Below are positions 49,756 to 58,641 of a stretch of DNA of 64,000 nt, one piece after another. The position numbers and the translations under genes are program-made. Positions within the stretch are counted from its first letter, which is position 1; every line of letters starts with the position of its first letter. Source of the stretch: Burkholderiaceae bacterium (GTDB taxonomy: Bacteria > Pseudomonadota > Gammaproteobacteria > Burkholderiales > Burkholderiaceae_C); assembly GCA_024235995.1 (NCBI GenBank), contig JACKLI010000002.1, forward strand, positions 62,001 through 126,000, written 5' to 3'. The notes beneath the pieces are model-generated. The model saw only the letters and a list, made by a program, of their open reading frames with translations, did not search any database and was not told the DNA's origin.

Positions 49756-50408
49756 GAACCGCTCCGGGGCAGGAGGGGCGAGCGCAGGCCGCCGCTCAGG
49801 CTGGCGCCAGGGGGCAGCTCGATGCCGCCCGGCGCCGTGTCGGGCCCGCTGTGGGCGATGGGCGCCGGCACGGCAGGGACGTCGCCGCGCTCGCGCATGC
49901 GGGCGCCGCCGCGCAGGTAGCGGTTGCGTTGCTCGGGGCGCGGCAGGAAGCGCGCCAGCTCGGTCAGCGCCAGCTCGTACACGCCGCGCTTGAACTCGAC
50001 CACCACGTCCAGCGGCACCCAGTAGTCGTTCCAGCGCCAGGCGTCGAACTCGGGGTGGTTGGTGGCGCGCAGGTTCAGCTGCCAGTCCTGCGCCACCAGC
50101 TGCAGCAGGTACCAGATCTGCTTCTGGCCCTTGTAATGGCCGCGCGCGTCGCGGCGGATGAACCGGTCGGGCACCTCGTAGCGCAACCAGTCACGGGTTC
50201 GGGCCACGATGCGCACATGCTCCGGCAGCAGGCCCACTTCCTCGTGCAGTTCGCGGAACATGGCCTGCTCGGGCGATTCGCCCCGATCGATGCCGCCCTG
50301 CGGAAACTGCCAGGAGTGGGTGCGGATGCGCTTGCCCCAAAATACCTGATTTTTCTGGTTGAGCAAGACGATGCCGACGTTCGGGCGAAAGCCTTCCCGG
50401 TCAAGCAT
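49752..50408 (-). CDS. rppH: RNA pyrophosphohydrolase
   Basis: Removes pyrophosphate from the 5' end of mRNAs, opening them to RNase E decay. The 218-residue protein starts MLDREGFRPNVGIVLLNQKN; the ATG at 50408 has a GAGG site 7 bases upstream and is preferred to the TTG at 50414. The Nudix box is GGIDRGESPEQAMFRELHEE, preceded by WQFPQ. The C-terminal 60 residues are a variable proline-rich tail. It is divergent from proS. Confidence 0.95.
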   Translation of the reverse strand: MLDREGFRPNVGIVLLNQKNQVFWGKRIRTHSWQFPQGGIDRGESPEQAMFRELHEEVGLLPEHVRIVARTRDWLRYEVPDRFIRRDARGHYKGQKQIWYLLQLVAQDWQLNLRATNHPEFDAWRWNDYWVPLDVVVEFKRGVYELALTELARFLPRPEQRNRYLRGGARMRERGDVPAVPAPIAHSGPDTAPGGIELPPGASLSGGLRSPLLPRSGS

Positions 50409-50513
50409 AATCAAACCTCAAATTCAATAAGTTGTGACCATTATGCACGGCATGAAACGCTGGGCAAGTGGGCACAAACCCCCTGTGCGGCGCCCCGCGG
50501 GCGCCGGGTGTCC

Positions 50514-52259
50514 ATGAAAGCCTCCCAGTTCCTGATTTCCACCCTCAAAGAGGCGCCCGCCGATGCCGAAGTGGTCAGCCACCGGCTGATGATGCGCGCC
50601 GGCATGATCAAGCGCCTGTCGGCCGGCATCTACACCTACATGCCCATGGGCCTGCGCGTGATCCGCAAGGTCGAGGCCATCGTGCGCGAGGAGATGAACC
50701 GCGCCGGCGCCATCGAATGCACCATGCCCGTGATCCAGCCGGCCGAGCTGTGGAACGAGAGCGGGCGCTTCGAGAAAATGGGCCCCGAGCTGATGCGCGT
50801 GAAGGACCGCCACGAGCGCGACTACGTGGTGCAGCCCACCAGCGAGGAGGCGGTGACCGACATCGCGCGCCAGGAGTTCAAGAGCTACAAGCAGTTGCCC
50901 AAGAACCTGTACCAGATCCAGACCAAGTTCCGCGACGAGCGCCGCCCGCGCTTCGGCCTGATGCGCGGGCGCGAGTTCATCATGAAGGACGCCTACAGCT
51001 TCGACCGCGACGAGGCCGGCGCCAAGCGCAGCTACCAGGTGATGGCCAAGGCCTACCGCGCCATCTTCGACCGCTTTGGCCTGAGCTACCGCGCCGTGGC
51101 GGCCGACTCGGGCGCCATCGGGGGCGATTTAAGCGAGGAGTTCCAGGTCATCGCCGCCACCGGTGAGGACGCCATCGTGTATGCCACCGGCAGCGACTAC
51201 GCGGCCAACCTGGAAAAGGCCGAGGCGGCTGCGCCGCAAGGCCCACGCCCCGCGCCCGCGCAGGCCCTGGTCAAGATGCCGACGCCCGGCAAGAGCACCT
51301 GCGCCAACGTGGCCGCGCTGTTGAATCTGCCGTTGACGCAGACGGTGAAATCGCTGGTGCTGGCCACCGACACGCTGGACGAGCAGGGTGTCGTCACCCA
51401 GTCGCAGGTGTGGCTGCTGCTGCTGCGCGGCGACCACGACATGAACGAAGTCAAGGTGAGCAAGGTGCCGGGGCTGGACGCCGGTTTCCGCTTTGCCAGC
51501 CTGCCCGAGATCGAGGCGCACTTCGGCTCCAGGCCCGGCTACCTGGGCCCCATCGGCCTGAAAAAGCCGGTCAAGGTGGTGGCCGACCGCGAGGTGGCGC
51601 TGATGGCCGACTGGGTGTGCGGCGCCAACGCCGAGGACTTTCACTTCACCGGCACCAACTGGGGACGCGATCTGCCCGAGCCGGACGTGGTGGCCGACAT
51701 CCGCAACGTGGTGGCGGGCGACGCCGCGCCCGACGGCCGTGGGCAACTGGCGATCGAGCGCGGCATCGAGATCGGCCACGTGTTCTACCTGGGCACCAAG
51801 TACAGCCGCGCGATGAACGCCACCTTCCTGGACGAGGACGGCAAGCCCAAGCCCTTCGAGATGGGCTGCTACGGCATCGGCGTCACGCGCCTGCCCGCCG
51901 CGGCCATCGAGCAGAACCACGACGAGCGCGGCATCATCTGGCCCGACGCCATCGCCCCCTTCACCGTGGTCATCTGCCCGGTGGGCATGGACCGCAGCGA
52001 GGCCGTCAAGGCCGCCGCCGAGGCGCTCTACGCCGATCTGCGGGCCGCGGGCGTGGACGTGATCCTGGACGACCGCGGCGAGCGCCCCGGCGCCATGTTT
52101 GCCGACTGGGAGCTGATCGGCGTGCCGCACCGCGTGACCATTGGCGACAAGGGCCTGAAGGACGGCCAGCTCGAATACCAGCACCGCCGCGACACGGCGG
52201 CCACGCGGGTGCCGCTGGCCGACATCGCCGCCTTCGTGAAGGGCCGTCTGGCCGGGTGA
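50514..52259 (+). CDS. proS: Prolyl-tRNA synthetase (bacterial type with editing domain)
   Basis: A 581-residue class II synthetase. Motif 1 lies in the N-terminal LSAGIYTYMPMGLRVIRKVE region. Motif 2 (QTKFRDERRPRFGLMRGREF) is followed by an INS/YbaK-like editing insertion at about 240-390 (KSTCANVAALLNLPLTQTVK) that hydrolyses Ala-tRNA-Pro. Motif 3 is in CYGIGVTRLPAAAIE, and a C-terminal anticodon domain ends the protein. Full length and typical of proteobacteria. Confidence 0.97.
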   Translation: MKASQFLISTLKEAPADAEVVSHRLMMRAGMIKRLSAGIYTYMPMGLRVIRKVEAIVREEMNRAGAIECTMPVIQPAELWNESGRFEKMGPELMRVKDRHERDYVVQPTSEEAVTDIARQEFKSYKQLPKNLYQIQTKFRDERRPRFGLMRGREFIMKDAYSFDRDEAGAKRSYQVMAKAYRAIFDRFGLSYRAVAADSGAIGGDLSEEFQVIAATGEDAIVYATGSDYAANLEKAEAAAPQGPRPAPAQALVKMPTPGKSTCANVAALLNLPLTQTVKSLVLATDTLDEQGVVTQSQVWLLLLRGDHDMNEVKVSKVPGLDAGFRFASLPEIEAHFGSRPGYLGPIGLKKPVKVVADREVALMADWVCGANAEDFHFTGTNWGRDLPEPDVVADIRNVVAGDAAPDGRGQLAIERGIEIGHVFYLGTKYSRAMNATFLDEDGKPKPFEMGCYGIGVTRLPAAAIEQNHDERGIIWPDAIAPFTVVICPVGMDRSEAVKAAAEALYADLRAAGVDVILDDRGERPGAMFADWELIGVPHRVTIGDKGLKDGQLEYQHRRDTAATRVPLADIAAFVKGRLAG

Positions 52260-52261
52260 CG

Positions 52262-52918
52262 ATGCCCGCCCGAAGCCGCCGCGCCCTGCTGCGCACCCTG
52301 CTGGCGCTGCCCGGCGGCGCGCTGCTGGGGCCACGCGGCGCCCAGGCCGGCGGACAGCTGGAGGAGCCCCTGGCCGACGCCGTGCGCACGGCGCTGAGCG
52401 CGGCCATCGCCAACGACGCGCCGCCGGTGCCGGTGTTCGACAACACCGAGGCGCGGCTGGCCTACCTGCGCTGGCTCTCGCACATGAGCGACCGGCTGTA
52501 CGGGCGCATGAAGGACTTCGACACGCGCATCGGGTTCCTGCAGACCCTGTGGTACGAGACCCACCGCGCCGGGCTGGACACCTCGCTGGTGCTGGGCCTG
52601 GTGCAGGTCGAGAGCGCGTTTCGCAAATACGCCGTCTCCAGCGTGGGCGCGCGCGGCTACATGCAGGTCATGCCCTTCTGGAGCCGGGTGATCGGCGACG
52701 GCGATCCGGGCAAGCTGTTTCACATGCAGACCAACCTGCGCTTCGGCTGCGTCATCCTGCGCCACTACCTGGACCGCGAGCAGGGCAACCTGTACCTGGC
52801 GCTGGGGCGCTACAACGGCTCGCGTGGGCAGGCGCCGTATCCGAATGCGGTGTTCGGGGCGCAAAAAAACTGGCATTTCGACCGCCAGCCGGCGTCGATC
52901 ATGCCCAGCAAGCTATAA
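52262..52918 (+). CDS. Lytic transglycosylase (SLT domain), probable Tat substrate
   Basis: A 218-residue peptidoglycan lytic enzyme. The catalytic glutamate lies in GLVQVESAFRKYAVSSVGAR, followed by GYMQVMPFW and LALGRYNGS, the classical SLT motifs. The N-terminus MPARSRRALLRTLLALPGGA has a twin-arginine pattern (SRRALLR) before a hydrophobic stretch, so export through Tat is possible. It begins 3 bp after the proS stop, so it is probably cotranscribed with it. Confidence 0.9.
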   Translation: MPARSRRALLRTLLALPGGALLGPRGAQAGGQLEEPLADAVRTALSAAIANDAPPVPVFDNTEARLAYLRWLSHMSDRLYGRMKDFDTRIGFLQTLWYETHRAGLDTSLVLGLVQVESAFRKYAVSSVGARGYMQVMPFWSRVIGDGDPGKLFHMQTNLRFGCVILRHYLDREQGNLYLALGRYNGSRGQAPYPNAVFGAQKNWHFDRQPASIMPSKL

Positions 52919-52927
52919 AAACAGTAG

Positions 52928-54241
52928 TCAATCGCCCGCTGCAACGTGGGGCGCCGGCGCCTCGCGCGTGACCAGCACCTGGTCGATGCGGTGGTTGTCC
53001 ACGTCCATCACCTCGAAGCGGTGCCCGTCCCACGTCAGCCGGTCGGTGCGGCGCGGCACGCGGCGCAGCATCACCATCAGGAAGCCGGCCAGGGTGTCGT
53101 ACTCGCCCATGTGCGGCGGCTCGTTCAGCTCGAGCGCGCGCAGCACGTCGGACATCGGCGTCAGGCCGTCGATCAGCCAACTGCCGTCCTCGCGCCGCAC
53201 GATCATCTCCTCGTCCTCCTGCGTCACCAGCTCGCCCATCACCGTGCTCATCACGTCGTTGAGCGTGACCAGGCCCACCACCGTGCTGTATTCGTTGACG
53301 ATCAGCGCAAAGTCCTCGCGCTGCTGGCGAAACTGGTGCAGCACCTCCGACAGGCTCAGGCGGTCGGGCACCACCACCAGCTTGTGCAGCAGGGTGTCGT
53401 CGGTCAGGCGGATCGGCTGGCCGTTGAGCACGCGCTGGAACAGCTCCTTGGCGTCCACGTAGCCGAGGGTCTGGTCCAGCTCGCCGCGGCACACCGGGTA
53501 GGTCGAGTAGGGCTCGGCGGCGATGCGCGCGCGCACCACCTCGGCGGGGTCGTCGTGGTGCAGCCAGGCGATGCGGTCGCGCGGCGTCATGGCGCTGCTG
53601 ACGGCACGCGTCTCCAGCTCCAGCAGGTTCTCGATCACCTGCTGCTCGGGGCGGTCGATGGCGCCGGCCTGCGTGCCGGCCTCGGCCAGCGCCAGGATGT
53701 CGTCGGGCGTGATGCGCTCGTCGCGCCGCAGCGGCAGGCCCAGGGCGCGCATCAGCGCGTCGGTGCAGCGCGCGTACAGCCACACCAGCGGCCGCAGCGC
53801 CAGCCGCACCGCGTGCATGGGGCCGATCAGGGCCATGGCCACGCGCTCGGGCTCGGCCATGCCCAGGCGCTTGGGCAGCAGGTCGGCAAACACGACGAAC
53901 ATCGAGGTCACCACCAGCACCGACGCGGCAAAGGCCACGTCGCCCGCCAGCTCCACCGGCAGCCACAGCGCCAGCAGGCGCGCCAGCGGCGGGCCGAACA
54001 GGCCCTCGCCCACGATGCCGCCCAGAATGGCCACCGCGTTGACGCCGATCTGCACCGTGGTGAAATAGTCGCCCGGCTGCTCCTGCACCTGCAGCACGCG
54101 CAGCGCCCGCGCGTTGCCCGCGTCGGCCAGCGAGCGCAGCCGCAGCCGGCGCGAGGCCGCCAGCGCGATCTCGGCCAGCGCGAAAAAGGCGCTGACCACG
54201 ATCAGCAGCACAATCAGCAGCAGGCTCTGCGTGAAGCTCAT
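52928..54241 (-). CDS. CNNM/CorC-type transporter-associated protein with CBS pair (copy 1)
   Basis: A 437-residue inner-membrane protein: an N-terminal CNNM (DUF21) domain with four hydrophobic helices (SFTQSLLLIVLLIVVSAFFA; LLPKRLG), a cytoplasmic CBS pair (TPRDRIAWL, PVCRGELDQTLGYV, VVGLVTLNDVMS) and a C-terminal transporter-associated HlyC/CorC domain. Relatives act in Mg2+/Co2+ efflux. A second member lies at 56342-57649. Both are on the minus strand but not adjacent, so they are old paralogues rather than a tandem repeat. Confidence 0.9.
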   Translation of the reverse strand: MSFTQSLLLIVLLIVVSAFFALAEIALAASRRLRLRSLADAGNARALRVLQVQEQPGDYFTTVQIGVNAVAILGGIVGEGLFGPPLARLLALWLPVELAGDVAFAASVLVVTSMFVVFADLLPKRLGMAEPERVAMALIGPMHAVRLALRPLVWLYARCTDALMRALGLPLRRDERITPDDILALAEAGTQAGAIDRPEQQVIENLLELETRAVSSAMTPRDRIAWLHHDDPAEVVRARIAAEPYSTYPVCRGELDQTLGYVDAKELFQRVLNGQPIRLTDDTLLHKLVVVPDRLSLSEVLHQFRQQREDFALIVNEYSTVVGLVTLNDVMSTVMGELVTQEDEEMIVRREDGSWLIDGLTPMSDVLRALELNEPPHMGEYDTLAGFLMVMLRRVPRRTDRLTWDGHRFEVMDVDNHRIDQVLVTREAPAPHVAAGD

Positions 54242-54357
54242 GAGGGCAGGGACGATGGGGAGTTGGCTGCCCCGCGCAGGATGCGGCGGGCACGCCGGGC
54301 CAGTGTAGGGGCAATCGCGCGCCAGGCAGGCCGTTCGGGGTGGCGTGAGGGGCTGAC

Positions 54358-54363
54358 TATAAT
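54358..54363 (+). promoter_or_regulatory. -10 box (TATAAT) for the DUF937 gene
   Basis: A perfect TATAAT about 75 bp before the DUF937 gene, in the divergent gap after the CNNM gene. No clear -35 at 17 bp. Confidence 0.5.
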
Positions 54364-54438
54364 TTTTTCGGGGGTGCGGCCGCGCCGGGGTTCCGGGGCG
54401 CCGCCCCTTTCCATAACTGCTGACGAGCGAGGTTCGTG

Positions 54439-55173
54439 ATGTATGAGGTGCTGATCCGCGAGGCGGCCGTGCGTTTTGGCCTGGGTGACAAGGCGCTGCC
54501 GGTGCTGCAGATGCTGCTGGCCTACATGACGGCCAAAGACAGCGGGGGGCTGGTTGGCTTTCTCGAAAAATTCAAGGCTGCCGGGCTGGGGCCGGTCATC
54601 CAGTCCTGGCTGGGCGGCGGGCCCAGCGCCCAGCCGATCGGCAACAGCCAGCTCGAGACGGTGCTGGGCTCCAGCGGCGGCCTGCTGTCGCTGATCAGCG
54701 GCAAGCTGGAACTGGGGCGCGACAACGTGACCTCGGCCCTGGGCTACCTGCTGCCGGCCCTGGTGGGCAAACTCACGCCGGGTGGCAGCATGCCCTCCAG
54801 CCTGCCGCCCGAGGTGCAGAGCCTGGCCGAGGCCGGTCAGCAGCTGCTGGCGGCGCCGGCCCCGGCGGAGCTGACCTCCGGCGGCATCGGCGGCGGCCTG
54901 CTCAGCTGGCTGCCCTGGGTGGTGGTGGTGCTGGCCGCGCTGTTTGGCCTGAGCTACTGCGGCAAGGACAAGGGCAGCGCCACCCCGCCGGCGGCCTCCG
55001 CGCCGGCATCGGCGCCCGCCGAGGCGGCACCCGCAGCGCCGGCAGCGGCACCGGCCGCGTCCGAGCCAGCCTCACCCGCTTCCGAAGGAGCGGTGCCGGC
55101 GGCGGCAGCACCTGCTGCATCCGAGCCCGAGACGCCCGCATCGGCGGTGGTCTCGGGCGACACGCGCGCCTGA
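54439..55173 (+). CDS. DUF937/YidB-like protein with membrane anchor
   Basis: A 244-residue protein. The N-terminal half (to about residue 150) is a YidB-like DUF937 region (LETVLGSSGGLLSLI, LGYLLPALVGKLTPGG); a single transmembrane helix follows (LLSWLPWVVVVLAALFGLSY). The rest is a low-complexity Ala/Pro/Ser/Glu tail, probably in the periplasm. The ATG at 54439 has a GCGAGG site and is preferred to the GTG one codon upstream. Function unknown. Confidence 0.75.
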   Translation: MYEVLIREAAVRFGLGDKALPVLQMLLAYMTAKDSGGLVGFLEKFKAAGLGPVIQSWLGGGPSAQPIGNSQLETVLGSSGGLLSLISGKLELGRDNVTSALGYLLPALVGKLTPGGSMPSSLPPEVQSLAEAGQQLLAAPAPAELTSGGIGGGLLSWLPWVVVVLAALFGLSYCGKDKGSATPPAASAPASAPAEAAPAAPAAAPAASEPASPASEGAVPAAAAPAASEPETPASAVVSGDTRA

Positions 55174-55191
55174 GGCGGCGCGGCGGCCATG

Positions 55192-55219
55192 AAAAACGGA
55201 CGCCTCAGGCGTCCGTTTT
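55192..55219. terminator. Bidirectional terminator between the DUF937 gene and grxD
   Basis: AAAACGGACGCC at 55193-55204 pairs with GGCGTCCGTTTT at 55208-55219 around a three-base loop, with A- and T-runs on either side. It would end both converging transcripts. Confidence 0.88.
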
Positions 55220-55246
55220 GCTTTTGGGCTCAGCGAGAGGGTGGTG

Positions 55247-55579
55247 TCAGGCGGCGTTGGCGCCCACCAGCTGCTGCAGCTCGCCCGACTCGTACATCTC
55301 CATCATGATGTCGGCGCCACCGATGAATTCGCCCTTGACGTAGAGCTGGGGAATGGTGGGCCAGCGGCTGTAGTCCTTGATGCCCTGGCGGATGGCTTCG
55401 TCCTCCAGCACGTTCACGGTGGTGAGCGCGCCGGTGTCGACGCCGACGGCCTTCAGGATCTGGACGGCGCGGCCCGAAAAGCCGCACATCGGAAAATGGG
55501 CGTCGCCCTTCATGAACAGTACGAGGTCATGACCTTTGACGAGCTGCTCGATGCGTTGCTGGGTGTTTGAATCCGTCAT
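55247..55579 (-). CDS. grxD: Monothiol glutaredoxin (Grx4 family)
   Basis: A 110-residue CGFS glutaredoxin that carries or transfers 2Fe-2S clusters with glutathione. The active site is FPMCGFSGRA with Cys32; the glutathione contacts WPTIPQLYVKGEFIGGADIM are present. Length matches E. coli GrxD. It is convergent with the DUF937 gene. Confidence 0.95.
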   Translation of the reverse strand: MTDSNTQQRIEQLVKGHDLVLFMKGDAHFPMCGFSGRAVQILKAVGVDTGALTTVNVLEDEAIRQGIKDYSRWPTIPQLYVKGEFIGGADIMMEMYESGELQQLVGANAA

Positions 55580-55666
55580 GGTGCTTCCTGTTGCGCGAAG
55601 TGTGAATTATCCCATTTCGGGCGCAACCCCATGGGGCGCGAGGCTGGATGAAAAACAAGGGCGCCC

Positions 55667-55937
55667 CTAGTCCAGTGAAACGGTGAAATCGGCTGTGCGC
55701 TGGAACCGCAACAGGTGCAGGACAAGGCGCGCGCCGCAGCCAAGGCTGGCTGCCTTGGCAAGGTGCGCAACGCCGGCATGCGCCTGTTGCGGCTCCAGCC
55801 CTTCGGGTGAATGCCTGGCAGGGCCGCACTCGTCGTTGCCGTGCTCGCCGGGTGTCCAACCCGGCTGCGCCCGACGCCTCGATTGCGGCCCTGCCAGGCA
55901 TTCACGCACACCCGATTTCACCGTTTCACTGGACTAG
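55667..55937. repeat. 271-bp cloverleaf of nested inverted repeats
   Basis: Outer 33-bp arms (55667-55699 and 55905-55937, one mismatch) begin with CTAGTCCAGTGAAACGGTGA. Inside are two further hairpins: 17-bp arms at 55699-55715/55783-55799 with an inner CCAAGG/CCTTGG stem, and perfect 22-bp arms at 55807-55828/55884-55905 with an inner CCGGGT/ACCCGG stem. The small open frames across it are by-products of the palindromes. It occupies most of the 388-bp grxD-H-NS gap. It could be a miniature transposable element, a structured RNA or a replication/recombination site; no second copy is in the window. Confidence 0.85.
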
Positions 55938-55967
55938 GCGCCCTGCCATCGGTACAGCGAACCGGGG

Positions 55968-56264
55968 TCAGGCAATCGCGAAAGCGCTGCGGTCCTTGCC
56001 CTCGATCCAGCGCGGGGGCTTGCCGCGGCCGGTCCAGGTCACGCCGGTGGCCGGATCGCGGTATTTGGGCGCCACCTTGCCGGCGGATGCGGCCTTGCCG
56101 CTGCGGCGGCTCGGAAACACGTCCTGCGCCGTCAGGCCATATTCGGCCACCAGTTCGCGCACCTTGTGCACGGCGTCGGCAATCTCGCGCTTGCGCGCTT
56201 CCTCGATTTGAACAGCCAGTTCTTTCTGCTTTTGCAGCAGTTCCTTGTAACTCGCCATAATCAT
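55968..56264 (-). CDS. H-NS-like nucleoid protein
   Basis: A 98-residue DNA-binding protein of the H-NS histone family. The N-terminal half is a coiled coil for oligomerisation (ELLQKQKELAVQIEEARKRE). The C-terminal domain has the family signature YRDPATGVTWTGRGKPPRW, whose TGRGKPP loop enters AT-rich minor grooves. It silences foreign AT-rich DNA in relatives. The start is ATG at 56264 or the second ATG at 56258 (MASYKELLQ), which relatives favour. Confidence 0.92.
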   Translation of the reverse strand: MIMASYKELLQKQKELAVQIEEARKREIADAVHKVRELVAEYGLTAQDVFPSRRSGKAASAGKVAPKYRDPATGVTWTGRGKPPRWIEGKDRSAFAIA

Positions 56265-56291
56265 TGAATCCCGTGAAATGAAAGGAGCCAG

Positions 56292-56319
56292 AATATATCA
56301 CCGCAAGGGCGATATTCAA
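56292..56319 (-). promoter_or_regulatory. Promoter of the H-NS-like gene
   Basis: On the minus strand TTGAAT (56319-56314), 16-bp spacer and TATATT (56297-56292), in an AT-rich stretch 28 bp before the start codon. Confidence 0.5.
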
Positions 56320-56341
56320 GGCCAAACGATCAGTAACATTT

Positions 56342-57649
56342 TCATATTTCGGTATCGGCCACCAACGCAGGGTGAGCCTTGATTTTATCAATCCGCCGGC
56401 CCTGCATCCGGCGAATCTCGAAAATCCAGCCCGCGCATTCGATTTGCTCGCCGGCCTGCGGCATGCGGCCCAGCACCGACATCAGCAGGCCGCCCAGGGT
56501 GTTGTAGCGGTTTTTGTCTTCTGCCGGCAATTCATCGATATCCAGCCGGGCTTTCAGTTCGCTGATCGGCATCAGCCCGTCCAGCAGCCAGCTGCCATCG
56601 GGCGTGGGCGTGGCCCAGGCTTCGACATCGGCGTCCGGCTTCAATTCCCCCGTAATGGCTTCCAGCAAATCGTGTGGCGTCATCATGCCCTGCACCACGC
56701 CATATTCATCCACCACAAAGGCCAGCCGCCCTGACCTGGCGCGCAATTGCTCCAGCATTTCCAGCCCGCTCAGGGTTTCTGGCAGGAATCGGGCCGGCTC
56801 GGCATGGGTATCGATGGGGCCGTCGACATGCGGGCCCAAGGCGAGCAGACGCGCCACGGATATCACGCCCTTGACCTCGTCCAGGCCATTGCGGCAAACC
56901 GGATACCAGGAATGGACGCTGTTTTCACCGTGGCGCGCCACATAATCGAGCGCCTGCGCCACGCTCAGGCCGGCGTCCAGCCAGTCGATGTCGCCGCGCG
57001 CCACCATCAGCGAGGTCAAAGGGCGGTCGTCGAGGTGAAACACGTTGCGCACCATCTGGTGCTCGTGCGCCTCGATCAGGCCGGCGTCCACGCCTTCTTC
57101 CAGGCTGGCCGATATTTCCTCCTCGGTCACGCGCCGGCCCTGTGTTTCGTCGATGCGCAGTAGCTTGAGCATGCCCTGCGTGCACACCGACAGCAACCAC
57201 ACGAAGGGCTTGGCCAGGCGCGCCAGCCAGGTCATGGGCCGGGCGATCCAGCGCGCCACCGCCTCGGGAAACATCTGGCCGATGCGCTTGGGCACCAGCT
57301 CGCCGAACACGATGGTGGTGAAGGTGATGATCGCCACCACCAGCGCCGTGCCGGCAAACGAGGCCACGCCCGGGCTCAGGCCCAGCTCGGCCAGCCACGC
57401 CGCCACCGGGCCGCTGAAGGCCGCCTCGCCCACGATGCCGTTGAGCATGCCGATCGAGGTGATGCCCACCTGCACCGTGGACAGGAACTGCGTGGGGCGC
57501 TCCATCAGCGCCAGGGCGGCCGTGGCGCCGGCGTCGCCGCTTTCCTCCATGGCGGCCAACCGGGCCTTGCGGCTGGAGGCCACGGCCAGCTCGGACATGG
57601 CGAACAGGCCGTTGAGCAGGGTGAGAAAAACGATCAGGAAGAAGTCCAT
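56342..57649 (-). CDS. CNNM/CorC-type protein with CBS pair (copy 2)
   Basis: A 435-residue membrane protein with the same layout as the one at 52928: CNNM domain (MDFFLIVFLTLLNGLFAMSE; VFGELVPKRIGQMFP), CBS pair (DEVKGVISVARLL, VVDEYGVVQGMMTPHDLLEA) and C-terminal CorC domain (LDGLMPISELKARLDI). The ATG at 57649 is chosen because it starts the first helix; an in-frame ATG at 57691 adds 14 polar residues. Probably a metal-ion efflux-associated protein. It is divergent from apaH. Confidence 0.9.
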   Translation of the reverse strand: MDFFLIVFLTLLNGLFAMSELAVASSRKARLAAMEESGDAGATAALALMERPTQFLSTVQVGITSIGMLNGIVGEAAFSGPVAAWLAELGLSPGVASFAGTALVVAIITFTTIVFGELVPKRIGQMFPEAVARWIARPMTWLARLAKPFVWLLSVCTQGMLKLLRIDETQGRRVTEEEISASLEEGVDAGLIEAHEHQMVRNVFHLDDRPLTSLMVARGDIDWLDAGLSVAQALDYVARHGENSVHSWYPVCRNGLDEVKGVISVARLLALGPHVDGPIDTHAEPARFLPETLSGLEMLEQLRARSGRLAFVVDEYGVVQGMMTPHDLLEAITGELKPDADVEAWATPTPDGSWLLDGLMPISELKARLDIDELPAEDKNRYNTLGGLLMSVLGRMPQAGEQIECAGWIFEIRRMQGRRIDKIKAHPALVADTEI

Positions 57650-57684
57650 GCCGGCCGGGAGCGAGCCCGGTGGAAAATTGGGCC

Positions 57685-58524
57685 ATGGCACTTTATCTTA
57701 TCGGCGACGTGCAGGGTTGCGACGACGCCCTGGGCCGGCTGCTGGCGGCGGCGGCGTTTTCTCCCAGCCGCGACCGGCTGATCGTGCTGGGCGACCTGGT
57801 CAACCGGGGGCCGGCCTCGCTGGCCGTGCTGCGCCGGCTGGTGGCGCTGGGCGCCGCCGGGCAGAGCCTGCTGGGCAACCACGACCTGCACCTGCTGGCG
57901 CTGGCCAGCGGCGCGCGCGCGCCGCACCGGCTGGACACCGTGGGCGACGTCCTGGCCGCGCCCGACCGCGCCGCGCTGCTGGACTGGCTGCGCCAGCGCC
58001 CGCTGGCGCAGCGCGAGCAGGGCGTGCTGCTGGTGCACGCCGGCGTGCTGCCGCAGTGGACGGCCGAGCAGACCCTGGCCCTGGCTGGCGAGGTGCAGGC
58101 GGTGCTGCGCGGCGCCGACTGGATGGTGTTCTTGCAGCAGATGTACGGCAACCAGCCCGACCGGTGGCATGACGAGCTGCAGGGCGCCGAGCGCCTGCGC
58201 GTGATCGTCAACGCCCTCACACGGCTGCGCTTTTGCACGCCCGAGGGCCGCATGGAGTTCGCCACCAAGGAGGGCGGGGCGGCGGCGGCGCCTCCCGGCT
58301 ACCTGCCCTGGTTCGACGTGCCGGCGCGCCGTACGGCGGGCGAGTCGATCGCCTTCGGCCATTGGTCCACGCTGGGCGCCATCGAGCGGCCCGGGCTGAT
58401 TGCGCTGGACACCGGCTGCGTGTGGGGCGGATGCCTGAGCGCCGCGCGGCTGGACGGCGCTGGCCGCGTGGCCGAGCGCATCCAGGTGCGCTGCGCGCAG
58501 GCGCAGGCGCCGGGCCGGGCATGA
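57685..58524 (+). CDS. apaH: Bis(5'-nucleosyl)-tetraphosphatase, symmetrical
   Basis: Splits Ap4A into two ADP and can also remove Np4 caps from RNA. The 279-residue calcineurin-like phosphoesterase opens MALYLIGDVQGCDDALGRLL (metal site GDVQGC), then VLGDLVNRGP, LLGNHDLHLLA and VHAGVLPQW, ending with FGHWSTLGAI and ALDTGCVWGG. All metal ligands are visible. Full length. Confidence 0.95.
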   Translation: MALYLIGDVQGCDDALGRLLAAAAFSPSRDRLIVLGDLVNRGPASLAVLRRLVALGAAGQSLLGNHDLHLLALASGARAPHRLDTVGDVLAAPDRAALLDWLRQRPLAQREQGVLLVHAGVLPQWTAEQTLALAGEVQAVLRGADWMVFLQQMYGNQPDRWHDELQGAERLRVIVNALTRLRFCTPEGRMEFATKEGGAAAAPPGYLPWFDVPARRTAGESIAFGHWSTLGAIERPGLIALDTGCVWGGCLSAARLDGAGRVAERIQVRCAQAQAPGRA

Positions 58525-58562
58525 AGCACGCCGCGCTGGCCCTGCCCATGACGGCATGGCTG

Positions 58563-58632
58563 CGTGAGCTATTTTTTATATAGCTGCTCGCGCTCTGTGC
58601 ATACGGGCCGTAGCCCTATTTGGTTTGAAACA
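58563..58632. repeat. Dispersed ATAGCT-type repeat after apaH
   Basis: GTGAGCTATTTTTTATATAG, then CTGCTCGCGCTCTGTGCATA and CGGGCCGTAGCCCTATTTGG ending TTTGAAAC. A full-length copy lying between the convergent apaH and rhlE genes. Confidence 0.65.
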
Positions 58633-58641
58633 GGCAGGCGT

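Noticed and set aside
55683..55937. Open frames across the grxD to H-NS gap ending in FTVSLD on both strands
   Set aside because: The same peptide appears from both strands because the DNA is palindromic; this is a by-product of the inverted repeats.
52928..57649. Recent tandem duplication of the two CNNM/CBS genes
   Set aside because: They share layout but their sequences differ widely and several unrelated genes lie between them; they are old paralogues.
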